From Oxalobacteraceae bacterium OTU3CINTB1 (GTDB lineage: Bacteria > Pseudomonadota > Gammaproteobacteria > Burkholderiales > Burkholderiaceae_D), in NCBI GenBank assembly GCA_024123955.1, contig CP099652.1, positions 310,001 to 374,000 on the forward strand: a stretch of DNA of 64,000 bases, in the 5' to 3' direction. This document shows, one piece after another, positions 35,355-47,055 of the stretch. A model generated the notes under the pieces. It ran no database searches. It saw nothing but the letters and a program-made list of their open reading frames with translations, and was not told where the DNA came from. Position 1 is the stretch's first letter. The number at the start of each line of letters is the position of its first letter. The position numbers and the translations under genes are program-made.

Positions 35355-36113
35355 CTAGTGGCAGGTTTGGGTGCCGGCCGTGATGGCCTTGAGCATGGGC
35401 GGGTCGAGCAGTTCGATTTCGCGGTTGCTCACCCGGAGCAGGCCTTCCTTCTTGAACTTCGACAGCAGGCGGCTGATGCTTTCGATCGTCAGGCCCAGGT
35501 AGTTGCCGATCTCTTCGCGCGACATGCGCAGCTGGAAGGTGTTGGGCGAGTAGCCGCGCGCCTCGTAGCGCGACGACAGGTTGACCAGGAAGGCGGCGAA
35601 GCGCTGCGTCGCCTGCATATTGCCCAGCAGGAGCATAACGCTTTGCTCGCGCGTGATCTCCTGGCTCATCATGCGGTGGAAGTGCCGCAGCAGGGTCGGC
35701 ATGTCGGCCAGCAGCTGTTGCAGGCTGCCGAACGGAATCTCGCACACCTCGCTGTCCTCCAGCGCGACGGCGGTGCAATGGTGCAGGTCGGTGCTGATGG
35801 CGTCCATGCCAAGCAGCTCGCCGGCCATCTGGAAGCCGGTGATCTGCTCGGCGCCCTCGCGGTTGACCTGGTAGGTCTTGAAATGCCCGAGCCGGATCGC
35901 GTACAGGTTCACGAACGGATCGCCGATGCGGAACAGGGTGCTGCCGCGCGCGACCTTGCGGCGGCGCCCGATGATCTGGTCGAGCCGCTCCATGTCTTCG
36001 TTGCCCAGTCCCATCGGCAGACACAGCTGATGCATGCTGCAGTTGGCGCAACTTGCCTTCAGGATGTCGATGGTGGCGCCGGGCAGCACCAGTGCGGGGA
36101 GGTCTCTTATCAT
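35355..36113 (-). CDS. fnr: Fnr-type oxygen-sensing Crp/Fnr regulator, 252 aa
   Basis: Oxygen-labile 4Fe-4S regulator that should bind the TTGAT-N4-ATCAA sites in this window. Cluster ligands are C22, C25, C31 and C124, the same pattern as E. coli FNR. A cyclic-nucleotide-like beta-barrel (about 45-150) is followed by a dimer helix and an HTH with LTIESISRLLSKFKKEG, whose E-x-x-S-R contacts are the FNR-specific reading of TTGAT. ATG at 36113 is preferred because GGGGG precedes it; the frame is open 6 codons further. It is convergent with the cbb3 cluster it probably activates. Confidence 0.95.
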   Translation of the reverse strand: MIRDLPALVLPGATIDILKASCANCSMHQLCLPMGLGNEDMERLDQIIGRRRKVARGSTLFRIGDPFVNLYAIRLGHFKTYQVNREGAEQITGFQMAGELLGMDAISTDLHHCTAVALEDSEVCEIPFGSLQQLLADMPTLLRHFHRMMSQEITREQSVMLLLGNMQATQRFAAFLVNLSSRYEARGYSPNTFQLRMSREEIGNYLGLTIESISRLLSKFKKEGLLRVSNREIELLDPPMLKAITAGTQTCH

Positions 36114-36267
36114 GCCCCCAGTGTAGACCATTAGTCGCCGCTTTTGGCCGATGCCGCACTGTGCCGATCAGGTATTCGCCTTGCTGACAGCCTTGCTTGC
36201 TGCAAGCGTTTTCGCACCGGCGGCCATGGGAACGGCAAAATATTTTCGACATTCGGTCAAATTTATC

Positions 36268-36323
36268 TTGCACGCTATTAGATTGTTCGCTATAGTTCAA
36301 CTCAAGCAAGTAGTACACTACTT
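36268..36323 (+). promoter_or_regulatory. Sigma-70 promoter with 16-bp operator palindrome
   Basis: TTGCAC (36268-36273), a 17-base spacer and TATAGT (36291-36296) make a near-consensus promoter. Just after the expected start is AAGTAGTACACTACTT (36308-36323), 7-bp arms around 2 bases, positioned as a repressor operator. The hydrolase starts at 36357 behind AAAGGAAT. The 36132-36267 stretch shows nothing else. Confidence 0.8.
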
Positions 36324-36356
36324 AATCGTAAACGACCAACCTCGAAAGGAATCACC

Positions 36357-37106
36357 ATGAAACGCTCGATCATCGCCTCCGCCCTGCTGGCCTCCACCGT
36401 CCTGACCGCCCAAGCCGCCGCGCCGGCCGCCGACACCACCGTGGTACTGGTGCACGGCGCCTTCGCCGACGGTTCCAGCTGGGAGAAAATCATCCCGCTG
36501 CTGCAAGCGAAGGGCTTGAAGGTGGTGGCCGTGCAAAACCCGCTGACCTCGCTGGCCGACGACGTCGCCGCCGCGCAGCGCGTGATCGACGCGCAAACCG
36601 GTAAGGTGGTGCTGGTCGGCCACTCGTGGGGCGGCACCGTGATCACCGAGGCGGGCACCAGCGACAAGGTCAAGGCGCTGGTCTACGTGGCCGCGTTCGC
36701 GCCGTCGGCTGGCCAGGCCACCGCCGACCTGGGCAAGGATTACGCCGTGCCGCCAGGTATCGCCACCCTGCAGGCCGACGCCGGCGGTTTCCTGTGGCTG
36801 CCGACCGCGTCGGTCTCCGCCAACTTCGCCCAGGATGTCGCGCCGGCCACCGCCGCGCTGATCGCCGCCACCCAGGGTCCGATTGCCGCCAAGGCCTTCG
36901 CCGACAAGACCACCGTAGAGGCCTGGAAAAACAAGGCGAACTATTACATCGCCGCGTCCGACGATCGCATGATCGATCCGGCCCTGCAGCAAGCGTTCGC
37001 CAAGAAAATCAACGCCACCACTATCACGCTGAAATCGAGCCACGTGCCGATGGTGTCGCAGCCGCAAAAAGTCGCCGACGTGATCATCGCCGCTGCCCAG
37101 CGTTAA
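36357..37106 (+). CDS. Secreted alpha/beta hydrolase, 249 aa
   Basis: Signal peptide 1-21 (cut near AQAAA), so periplasmic. The fold marks are LVHGAFADGSSW (oxyanion region), nucleophile Ser90 in GHSWGG, acid near Asp202/203, and His229 in SSHVPM. It resembles the EstC/salicylate-esterase-like group of small esterases often induced by electrophiles or organic acids. Substrate unknown. It is monocistronic with a strong promoter and a likely repressor operator, which suggests substrate- or stress-induced expression. Confidence 0.85.
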   Translation: MKRSIIASALLASTVLTAQAAAPAADTTVVLVHGAFADGSSWEKIIPLLQAKGLKVVAVQNPLTSLADDVAAAQRVIDAQTGKVVLVGHSWGGTVITEAGTSDKVKALVYVAAFAPSAGQATADLGKDYAVPPGIATLQADAGGFLWLPTASVSANFAQDVAPATAALIAATQGPIAAKAFADKTTVEAWKNKANYYIAASDDRMIDPALQQAFAKKINATTITLKSSHVPMVSQPQKVADVIIAAAQR

Positions 37107-37197
37107 TACTGTTGCCAAGGTCGGGCATTGATAGGAGAATTCCTGAGCACTTCCGTAGTTCTCCGATTTCATGTCCGACCCGCCCGACAAGGATGAA

Positions 37198-40713
<3,516 letters not shown>

Positions 40714-40782
40714 CCGGCACTTCAACAGCCCGCCCGGATTCCCGCCCCCGCCAAATCCGTTGCCTTTTGCCACCACGTGAAT

Positions 40783-40801
40783 AGTATTGATAACAATTCG
40801 C
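40783..40801 (+). promoter_or_regulatory. Fur box upstream of the Fiu-like receptor
   Basis: AGTATTGATAACAATTCGC matches the 19-base Fur consensus at 12 positions, including TTGATAA. It lies about 130 bases before the receptor start and fits iron-repressed expression of the siderophore receptor. Confidence 0.65.
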
Positions 40802-40928
40802 ATTTACGTTTAGGTGTTTTATTGTTACACTCTCACTAATCAGTAAAGATTTCCCGGCTGTCAGACCCAGGTTGGCAACACTTCAGCAACACTTCCCGCC
40901 GCCGGCCTCCCTTCGATTAGATGAAAGA

Positions 40929-43253
40929 ATGGCAATGATCAAGAGTCGCAAACACACGCAAGCGCGCTTCAACCAACACATGAGTGCGGCGCTTGCCGTG
41001 ATGCTGCTGCCGGTCGCGGCAGCCGCCCAGCAGCAGCAAACCATGCCCGAAGTAACGGTGCAGGGCACCGCCGAGGGCATCAAGGCCGACAAGGCCTCGT
41101 CCGTCAAGTACACCGAGAAGCTGGTCGACACCGCCCAGACCATCACCGTCATCAAAAAAGAATTGATCGAACAGCAAGGCGCCGTCACCCTGACCGAAGC
41201 GCTGCGCAACACCCCGGGCGTGGGCGCCTTCTTCCTGGGCGAGAACGGCAACACCAACACCGGCGACGCCATCTTCATGCGCGGCTTCGACGCCTCCGGC
41301 AGCATCTACGTCGACGGCGTGCGCGACGTCGGCTCGATCTCGCGCGATACCTTCAACATCGAACAGATCGACGTGCTCAAGGGTCCGGCCGGCACCGACA
41401 ACGGCCGCAGCTCGCCAACCGGTTCGATCAACCTGGTCAGCAAGCAGCCGCAGCAGGAAAACGCCTACCTCGGTTCCGTCACCTTCGGCAGCGGCAAGCA
41501 AAAACGCGCCACCGCCGACCTCAACCAGGTGCTCGACGCCGACAGCGGCACCGCCTTCCGTGTCAACGTGCTGGGCCAGGACTCCGGCAACGCCGCGCGC
41601 GACGTCGTCGAGAACAAGCGCTGGGCCGTGGCGCCGTCGGTCGCGTTCGGCCTGAACGGTCCGACCCGCGTCTACCTGAACTACCTGCACGTCAAACAGA
41701 ACAACATCCCCGACGGCGGCGTGCTGACCATCGGCCTGCCCGGCTACAGCGCGCCGGTGCCGACCACCGGCGGCACGCCAGCGTCCCGGGCGGCCGAGGC
41801 CGTGCGCCTGGCGCCGCTCAACAGCGCGCCGCGCGTCGATCCGCGCAACTTCTACGGCTCCTCGTACGACCACGACGACGTCACCGCCGACATGGCCACG
41901 GTGCGCATCGAGCACGACTTCGCCGGCGGCGTCAAACTGCAGAACACCACCCGCTTCGGCAAGACCGAGCAGGATTACCTGCTGACGTCGTTCATGGCCA
42001 CCGCCGCCAACCTGGTGCTGCCAAGCGCCGATCCGCGCAGCTGGCAGATGCTGCGCACCAACACGACCTTCCGCGACGCCACCAACAAGGTGTTCACCAA
42101 CCAGACCACCGCCACCGCCGAATTCGCCACGGGCGCGCTCAAGCACACCATGGTCGGCGGCATCGAGCTCACCAGCGAGAAGCAAACCCTGTACACATGG
42201 GCGCCGACCGGCGGCACCGGCCTGCCGATCACCAGCATCTACTATCCGGATCCGGCCACGTCGTTCAAGCTGACCTACGCCCGCAACGGCGCGCAAAGCC
42301 GCGGCACCACCGACACCCAGAGCGCCTACGTGTTCGACACCATCAAGATCGGCGACAAGTGGATCCTGAACGGCGGCGTGCGCCTCGACCACTACACCAC
42401 CGAGTACGACGCCGTAGCGCTGCAGGCGGCGGTGACCCCGCCGGCAGTGCAGCCGCTGCCGGTCGGCACCCGCATCCCGACCTCGCTCAAGAAGAGCGAC
42501 AACCTGGTCAACGGTAAATTGTCGGCGCTCTACAAGCTCACGCCTGAAAGCAGCGTCTACGGTCTGGTGGCGACGTCGAAAGCGCCGCCGGGCGGCACCA
42601 ACTTCACCCTGAGCACGGCGGCCAACAATTCGGCCAACGTCAACTACGATCCGCAGGAAACCACCAACTACGAGCTGGGCGGCAAGTGGGACCTGCTCAA
42701 GCAGAAGCTGTCGCTGTCGGCCGCGCTGTACCGCACCGACGTCAAGAACGAGATCGAAGTCGATCCGACCAACGCGGCCGTGTTCTTCCAGAACGGCAAG
42801 AAGCGCGTCCAGGGCGTCGAGCTCGGCGTGACGGGCGAGATCACCCGCGGCTGGATCGTCAGCGCCGGCTACACCCGCATGTCGACCAAAGTGGAAAAGG
42901 GCCGCTCGGTGCTGGCCAACGGCGAAGAGCAACTGGCCTATACGCCCAAGCAGGCGTTCACGTCGTGGACTTCGTACACCTTGCCGATGGGCCTGACGGT
43001 CGGCGGCGGCGTGCGCTTCTCCGACAAGCTGCTGCGCGGCACCGACGGCGCCGTCGGCACCCCGGCCTACATCGATTCGTACTGGGTCGCCGACGCCATG
43101 GCGTCGTATCCGATCAACAAGAACATCGATGTGCGCCTGAACGTGTACAACCTGACCGACAAGGAATACGCCGCGGCGATCAACAAGTCGGGCTACCGTT
43201 ACACGCCGGGCACGCCGCGTTCGGCCAGCCTGACGGCCAACATCAAGTTCTAA
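40929..43253 (+). CDS. fiu: TonB-dependent catecholate siderophore receptor, Fiu-like, 774 aa
   Basis: Outer-membrane barrel importing ferric catecholates. Signal peptide to about residue 34 (LPVAAAAQ), then a plug domain (AQTITVIKKELIEQQGAVTL, FMRGFDASGSIYVDGVRD, IEQIDVLKGPAG) and a 22-strand barrel ending in NIKF with a C-terminal Phe. The FMRGFD plug wording and the downstream PiuC-type hydroxylase are the Fiu/YbiX pairing known in E. coli and Pseudomonas. The start is uncertain between ATG 40929 and 40935; neither has a strong ribosome site. A Fur box lies upstream and an intrinsic terminator follows. Confidence 0.9.
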   Translation: MAMIKSRKHTQARFNQHMSAALAVMLLPVAAAAQQQQTMPEVTVQGTAEGIKADKASSVKYTEKLVDTAQTITVIKKELIEQQGAVTLTEALRNTPGVGAFFLGENGNTNTGDAIFMRGFDASGSIYVDGVRDVGSISRDTFNIEQIDVLKGPAGTDNGRSSPTGSINLVSKQPQQENAYLGSVTFGSGKQKRATADLNQVLDADSGTAFRVNVLGQDSGNAARDVVENKRWAVAPSVAFGLNGPTRVYLNYLHVKQNNIPDGGVLTIGLPGYSAPVPTTGGTPASRAAEAVRLAPLNSAPRVDPRNFYGSSYDHDDVTADMATVRIEHDFAGGVKLQNTTRFGKTEQDYLLTSFMATAANLVLPSADPRSWQMLRTNTTFRDATNKVFTNQTTATAEFATGALKHTMVGGIELTSEKQTLYTWAPTGGTGLPITSIYYPDPATSFKLTYARNGAQSRGTTDTQSAYVFDTIKIGDKWILNGGVRLDHYTTEYDAVALQAAVTPPAVQPLPVGTRIPTSLKKSDNLVNGKLSALYKLTPESSVYGLVATSKAPPGGTNFTLSTAANNSANVNYDPQETTNYELGGKWDLLKQKLSLSAALYRTDVKNEIEVDPTNAAVFFQNGKKRVQGVELGVTGEITRGWIVSAGYTRMSTKVEKGRSVLANGEEQLAYTPKQAFTSWTSYTLPMGLTVGGGVRFSDKLLRGTDGAVGTPAYIDSYWVADAMASYPINKNIDVRLNVYNLTDKEYAAAINKSGYRYTPGTPRSASLTANIKF

Positions 43254-43301
43254 GGTAAGCTTGTAAGGTTTAAGCAAAAGGGCCCTTCAGCCGTGTTGCT
43301 T

Positions 43302-43333
43302 GCCCCGCCCTCACCGGCGGGGCTTTTGTTTTT
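43302..43333 (+). terminator. Rho-independent terminator between fiu and piuC
   Basis: GCCCCGCC (43302-43309) pairs with GGCGGGGC (43316-43323) around a 6-base loop and is followed by TTTTGTTTTT. Since piuC begins 30 bases later in the same direction, it probably attenuates read-through from fiu rather than closing the unit fully. Confidence 0.88.
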
Positions 43334-43362
43334 CCGGACCCACTGTTTCGAGGAGTTTCACC

Positions 43363-44043
43363 ATGATGCTGCACATCCCGGGCGTGTTGCGCCGCGAACA
43401 GGTCGCCGCCATGCGCGCCCGCCTGGACGCATCGGACTGGATCGACGGCCGCGCCACCGTCGGCGCCCAGGGCGCCCAGGTCAAGCAGAACCGGCAACTG
43501 CCGGAGACGTCGCCGCTTTCGCTCGAGCTGGGCCGCATCGTGCTGGCGGCGCTGGCCGACTGTCCGCTGTTCTTCTCGGCCGCGCTGCCGCTGCGCACCA
43601 TCCCGCCGCTGTTCAACAGCTACGCCGGCGGCGAGCACTACGGCGCGCACGTGGACGGCTCGATGCGCCGCATCCCCAACAGTGGCGAGTGGGTGCGCAC
43701 CGACGTTTCGTCGACCCTGTTCCTGAGCGATCCGGACGACTACGACGGCGGCGAGCTGATCGTCACCGACGCCTACGGCGAGCACGAGGTCAAGCTGCCG
43801 GCGGGCGACCTGATCCTGTATCCGTCGACCAGCATCCACCGGGTCGAGCCGGTCACCCGCGGCGCCCGCGTGTGCGCGTTTTTCTGGACCCAGAGCATGG
43901 TGCGCGACGACATGCGGCGCGGCATGCTCCTCGAGCTGGACCAGAACATCCAAAGCCTGCGCGCGCGCCTGGGCGACTGCGCCGAACTGGTCGGCCTGAC
44001 CGGGCATTACCACAATTTGTTGCGCCAATGGAGCGAGGTGTAG
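43363..44043 (+). CDS. piuC: PKHD-type Fe(II)/2-oxoglutarate hydroxylase (PiuC/YbiX), 226 aa
   Basis: Dioxygenase regularly linked to catecholate receptors; believed to act in iron uptake, exact substrate unknown. Iron ligands H96, D98 (HYGAHVDG) and H159, and 2-oxoglutarate-binding R169, are all present. N-terminal [18 protein letters not shown] matches the family. ATG at 43363 follows CGAGGAG; the frame is open 21 codons upstream through the terminator, which argues against a longer start. Confidence 0.93.
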   Translation: MMLHIPGVLRREQVAAMRARLDASDWIDGRATVGAQGAQVKQNRQLPETSPLSLELGRIVLAALADCPLFFSAALPLRTIPPLFNSYAGGEHYGAHVDGSMRRIPNSGEWVRTDVSSTLFLSDPDDYDGGELIVTDAYGEHEVKLPAGDLILYPSTSIHRVEPVTRGARVCAFFWTQSMVRDDMRRGMLLELDQNIQSLRARLGDCAELVGLTGHYHNLLRQWSEV

Positions 44044-44226
44044 GCCCGGCCGGCACATAGCTGGTGCCGGGTGGCTACGCTTTCGCAACTCCGCAACAGT
44101 TCCCGTTAAAAGAATATAAAAAAGTCTAGCAATTTTGAGCACGCTGGCTAAACTGCCAATTCACGGGTGGCTGGGGTCGCGCGACCGCGCGCCAACGCGG
44201 CTTTCCGTCCATTCACGGAGGACTCC

Positions 44227-46635
44227 ATGGTCAGCGTACAAGGCACCCGCCCCCAGCCCCAACCCCAACCCCGTTCCCATTTCCGTTCCCGTTCCAGTCG
44301 CCTGCGCACCGCGCTGCGCCTGATACCGCTGCTGTGCGCGGCGTGGGCCGGCAACGCGGCGGCCATCGACGTGATCTACCAGGGGCCGCCGGGCGGCAGC
44401 GGCCTGACCGGCGCCGCGCCGGGCGCGGCCGGCGGCAACGGCATGACGGCGCCCTCGGCCGTTCGGGCGGAGTTCAGCCTCGACCTGGCCAACACGATGG
44501 CTGTCACCGGCGGCAAGGGCGGCGACGGCGGCAACGGCGCGACCGGCAACGCCAGCGTGCTGGGCGGCAACGCCGGCACCGGCGGCGATGGCGCCTTCAC
44601 CATCGGCTCGCTGACCGCGACCCTGATCACGGGCCCGGCCTCGGTGGCGGTCTCCAGCACCGGCGGACTGGGCGGCAACGCCGGCCAGCCCGGCGCCCGC
44701 AACGGCGGACCGGGGCCGGGCCAGGGTGCCATCGGCGGCAAGGGCGGCAACGCCAACGCCAGCGCGGCCCTGATCACCTCCGCCAACACGCCAGGCCAGG
44801 TGGCGGCCAGCGCCACCGGCGGCCAGGGCGGCGTGGGCAGCGCCGGCTTTGCCAGCGGCAACGGCGGCGCTGCCACCAGCAACGCCCGCGCCATCAGCAT
44901 CGGCAGCGCGCCGTTGCAACTGACGTCGAGCGCCACGGGCGGGGTCGGCGGCGCGGCCCTCTTTGAAAGCGCCCAGGCGGGCGCCGGCGGCGCGGCCAGC
45001 GCCACCAACGGACTCGGTCTTCCGGGTTCCGGCGTGCTTGACCTGACCATGCTGACCACCGCCACCGGCGGGCGCGGCGGCGAGGCCAACTTCGACTTCG
45101 AGCTGGCGCCGCACGCCAACGGCGGCAACGGCGGCACGGCAACGGTCAGCAATACCGCCGCCTACGCCGGCAACACATTGACCCTGGCGCAGACGGCCAC
45201 CGGCGGCGCCGGCGGCGCCGCCCTGTTCGGCCAGGCCGGCCACGGCGGCAACGCCACGTCGACGATCGCGCTGTCGTCGGGCGCCGCATCGACGGTCAAC
45301 GTGGCCGGCACGGCCGTCGGCGGCCAGGGCGGCGCCGCCGTGGGCGGCCCGTTCGGACCCGGGCCCGACTATGGCGCGCCCGGCGGCGGCGGCTCGGCCA
45401 ACAGCCAGCTGTCGCTGACCTCGTCGGCGACCGGCTGGAACGCCCAGATCACCGGCACCAGCACGGCCATCGCGGGCCTGAAGGGCGAGGGCTCGTTCCT
45501 CGCCCGCGACGGCGGCGCGGCCGACGCCGTGTCGGTCGTCAATGGCGGCGGGCGCGTGACCAGCCTGGCCGACGCCACCGGCGAATATGGCTCCGGCGCC
45601 GGCGGCCAGGGCAATGCCCAGGCCACGGCCAACGCCAACTACATCGCCATCGCCCGCGCCAACGCGACCGGCGGGGGCGCCTACTTCAACGGCGGCGCCG
45701 GCGCCTACGCCACCGCGACGGCCCGCGCCGGCTACTTCGCCAGCGCCGAAGCCACCGCCAACCCCGGCTCCGGACACTTCGGATGGACCGACGGCGGCTC
45801 GGCCTCGGCCCAGGCGGTCGTGACCCGCGCCGCCGGCGATACCGCGCCGGTGTCGCCGACCCAGCCTTCCGAGGCGCGCGCTCGGGCAGTGGCCACCCGC
45901 ATGGGCAGCATCGTCGAGGCACGCAGCACTTACAACGACCTCGGCCGGGGCGCGGCGGTCACCACGCGCGCCGTCGGCGATCAGCCGGCGCTGTACACCC
46001 CCGAGGCGGCCAGCGCCGCCAATGTCGGCGGCGCGGCCTACGGCCCATGGACGCCCGAGCAGGGTCCCGGGCCGACGATCGCTTCTTACGCCAGCGCGCT
46101 GCCCACCGCCGCCTCGGTGGCGCCCATGATCGCGTCGTCGGCCGAGGTGGCCACGGCGTTCGCCGACGCCACCACGCTGGCCGCCGGCACCATGGCCGGC
46201 GTGTTCGCGCCCCGGCCCATTACGGCCAGCGCGCAATTGAACCTGCCGTTCGGCGCGGGCAACCACTTGCTGCTGGCGCTGGTGCAGCCGTTCCTCTCGC
46301 CCTTCACCGACAGCAGCTTCAGCTTCTCCGTCGCCAACGGCGGCGTCTCGCTGTATTCGGGCAGCTTCACCACCCTGGCCCAGGCCGACGCGGTGTTCAA
46401 CGGCCATGTGCTGGACCTGGGCGCCGTCAACGCCAACAGCCTCGACCTGCTGATCACCTTCACCCTTGAGAGCGGCCTCTACGGCTTCAGCTATCTGGTC
46501 GGCCAGGGCCCCGCGCTGGCGCCGGTGCCGGAGCCGGGCACCTGGCTGTTGCTGATGCTGGGCCTGGCCCTGCTGGCCTGGCGCGCCGGCGCGTTCAAGA
46601 CCGCGCGCACTAGCCCGATGTCCAGGACAGCCTAA
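44227..46635 (+). CDS. Glycine-rich PEP-CTERM exported protein, 802 aa
   Basis: A secreted protein sorted by exosortase. After a basic QP-repeat lead and a hydrophobic signal (about 32-46), the mature part is made of irregular Gly/Ala repeats (GGKGGDGGNGATGNAS, ATGGQGGVGSAG and many more), each roughly 40-60 residues, like bacterial glycine-rich adhesins or PE_PGRS-type proteins. The C-terminus has the sorting tag VPEPGTW (about 767-773), a helix and Arg-rich end. Start at 44227 follows CACGGAGGA. No exosortase gene is in the window. A role in biofilm or floc matrix is inferred from the class. Confidence 0.85.
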   Translation: MVSVQGTRPQPQPQPRSHFRSRSSRLRTALRLIPLLCAAWAGNAAAIDVIYQGPPGGSGLTGAAPGAAGGNGMTAPSAVRAEFSLDLANTMAVTGGKGGDGGNGATGNASVLGGNAGTGGDGAFTIGSLTATLITGPASVAVSSTGGLGGNAGQPGARNGGPGPGQGAIGGKGGNANASAALITSANTPGQVAASATGGQGGVGSAGFASGNGGAATSNARAISIGSAPLQLTSSATGGVGGAALFESAQAGAGGAASATNGLGLPGSGVLDLTMLTTATGGRGGEANFDFELAPHANGGNGGTATVSNTAAYAGNTLTLAQTATGGAGGAALFGQAGHGGNATSTIALSSGAASTVNVAGTAVGGQGGAAVGGPFGPGPDYGAPGGGGSANSQLSLTSSATGWNAQITGTSTAIAGLKGEGSFLARDGGAADAVSVVNGGGRVTSLADATGEYGSGAGGQGNAQATANANYIAIARANATGGGAYFNGGAGAYATATARAGYFASAEATANPGSGHFGWTDGGSASAQAVVTRAAGDTAPVSPTQPSEARARAVATRMGSIVEARSTYNDLGRGAAVTTRAVGDQPALYTPEAASAANVGGAAYGPWTPEQGPGPTIASYASALPTAASVAPMIASSAEVATAFADATTLAAGTMAGVFAPRPITASAQLNLPFGAGNHLLLALVQPFLSPFTDSSFSFSVANGGVSLYSGSFTTLAQADAVFNGHVLDLGAVNANSLDLLITFTLESGLYGFSYLVGQGPALAPVPEPGTWLLLMLGLALLAWRAGAFKTARTSPMSRTA

Positions 46636-47055
46636 ACCGACCGCGGCTTACCAAACGCAAGCCACACACCGCGGCGCTCCTCCTCGCAGACGCCCTTATG
46701 CCACAAGGGCGTCTGCGAACACCCCCGGCCGCCGACTGAAAGCAACGCTCGGACTAATCCTGCCTGAAAATACTTGCCACACGTAACGCTAACGTGACAT
46801 GATCAAGATCAGACTTTGGTTTCTTGGTAGCGCATTTCGAAAGGGAATGTGGTCGCGATGGTGGTGGATTTCTCCTCATGCCCGCAATGGGCACGGCACG
46901 TAGCAGCTTGCACAGCCTCATCGCACCACGACCCGAAACGCCGCTTGTATATCGCTAGCCTCCGCGCCGCTTGTCCGGCATCCGTTTTTGCTTTTCCACG
47001 AACTATCGCCAGCGCTAAGCGCGCATCGGCGATGCATCCGCTTTAGGGAGAAATT
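46636..47055. other. 420-base intergenic region with a 13-bp hairpin
   Basis: CGCAGACGCCCTT (46685-46697) and AAGGGCGTCTGCG (46705-46717) form a perfect stem with a 7-base loop, 50 bases after the PEP-CTERM gene; there is no T-run. Further on, TGATCAAGATCA (46800-46811) has an FNR-like core with mismatched edges. A 65-codon frame at 46849-47046 shows no protein character. An AGGGAG ribosome site serves the chemoreceptor at 47056. Confidence 0.55.

Noticed and set aside
40917..43277. 786-codon frame opposite the Fiu-like receptor
   Set aside because: Shadow of the receptor codons; Val/Asp/His/Arg-rich with no recognisable family.
44047..44076. CCCGGC...GCCGGG hairpin after piuC as intrinsic terminator
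   Set aside because: Stem is imperfect and not followed by T on the coding strand.
44161..46407. 748-codon Gly/Ala-rich frame opposite the PEP-CTERM gene
   Set aside because: The repetitive GGC/GCC codons read similarly on both strands; only the plus strand has a signal peptide and a sorting tag.
46800..46811. TGATCAAGATCA as an FNR site for the chemoreceptor at 47056
   Set aside because: Core matches but both outer positions differ from consensus and it lies about 250 bases upstream; too weak to call.
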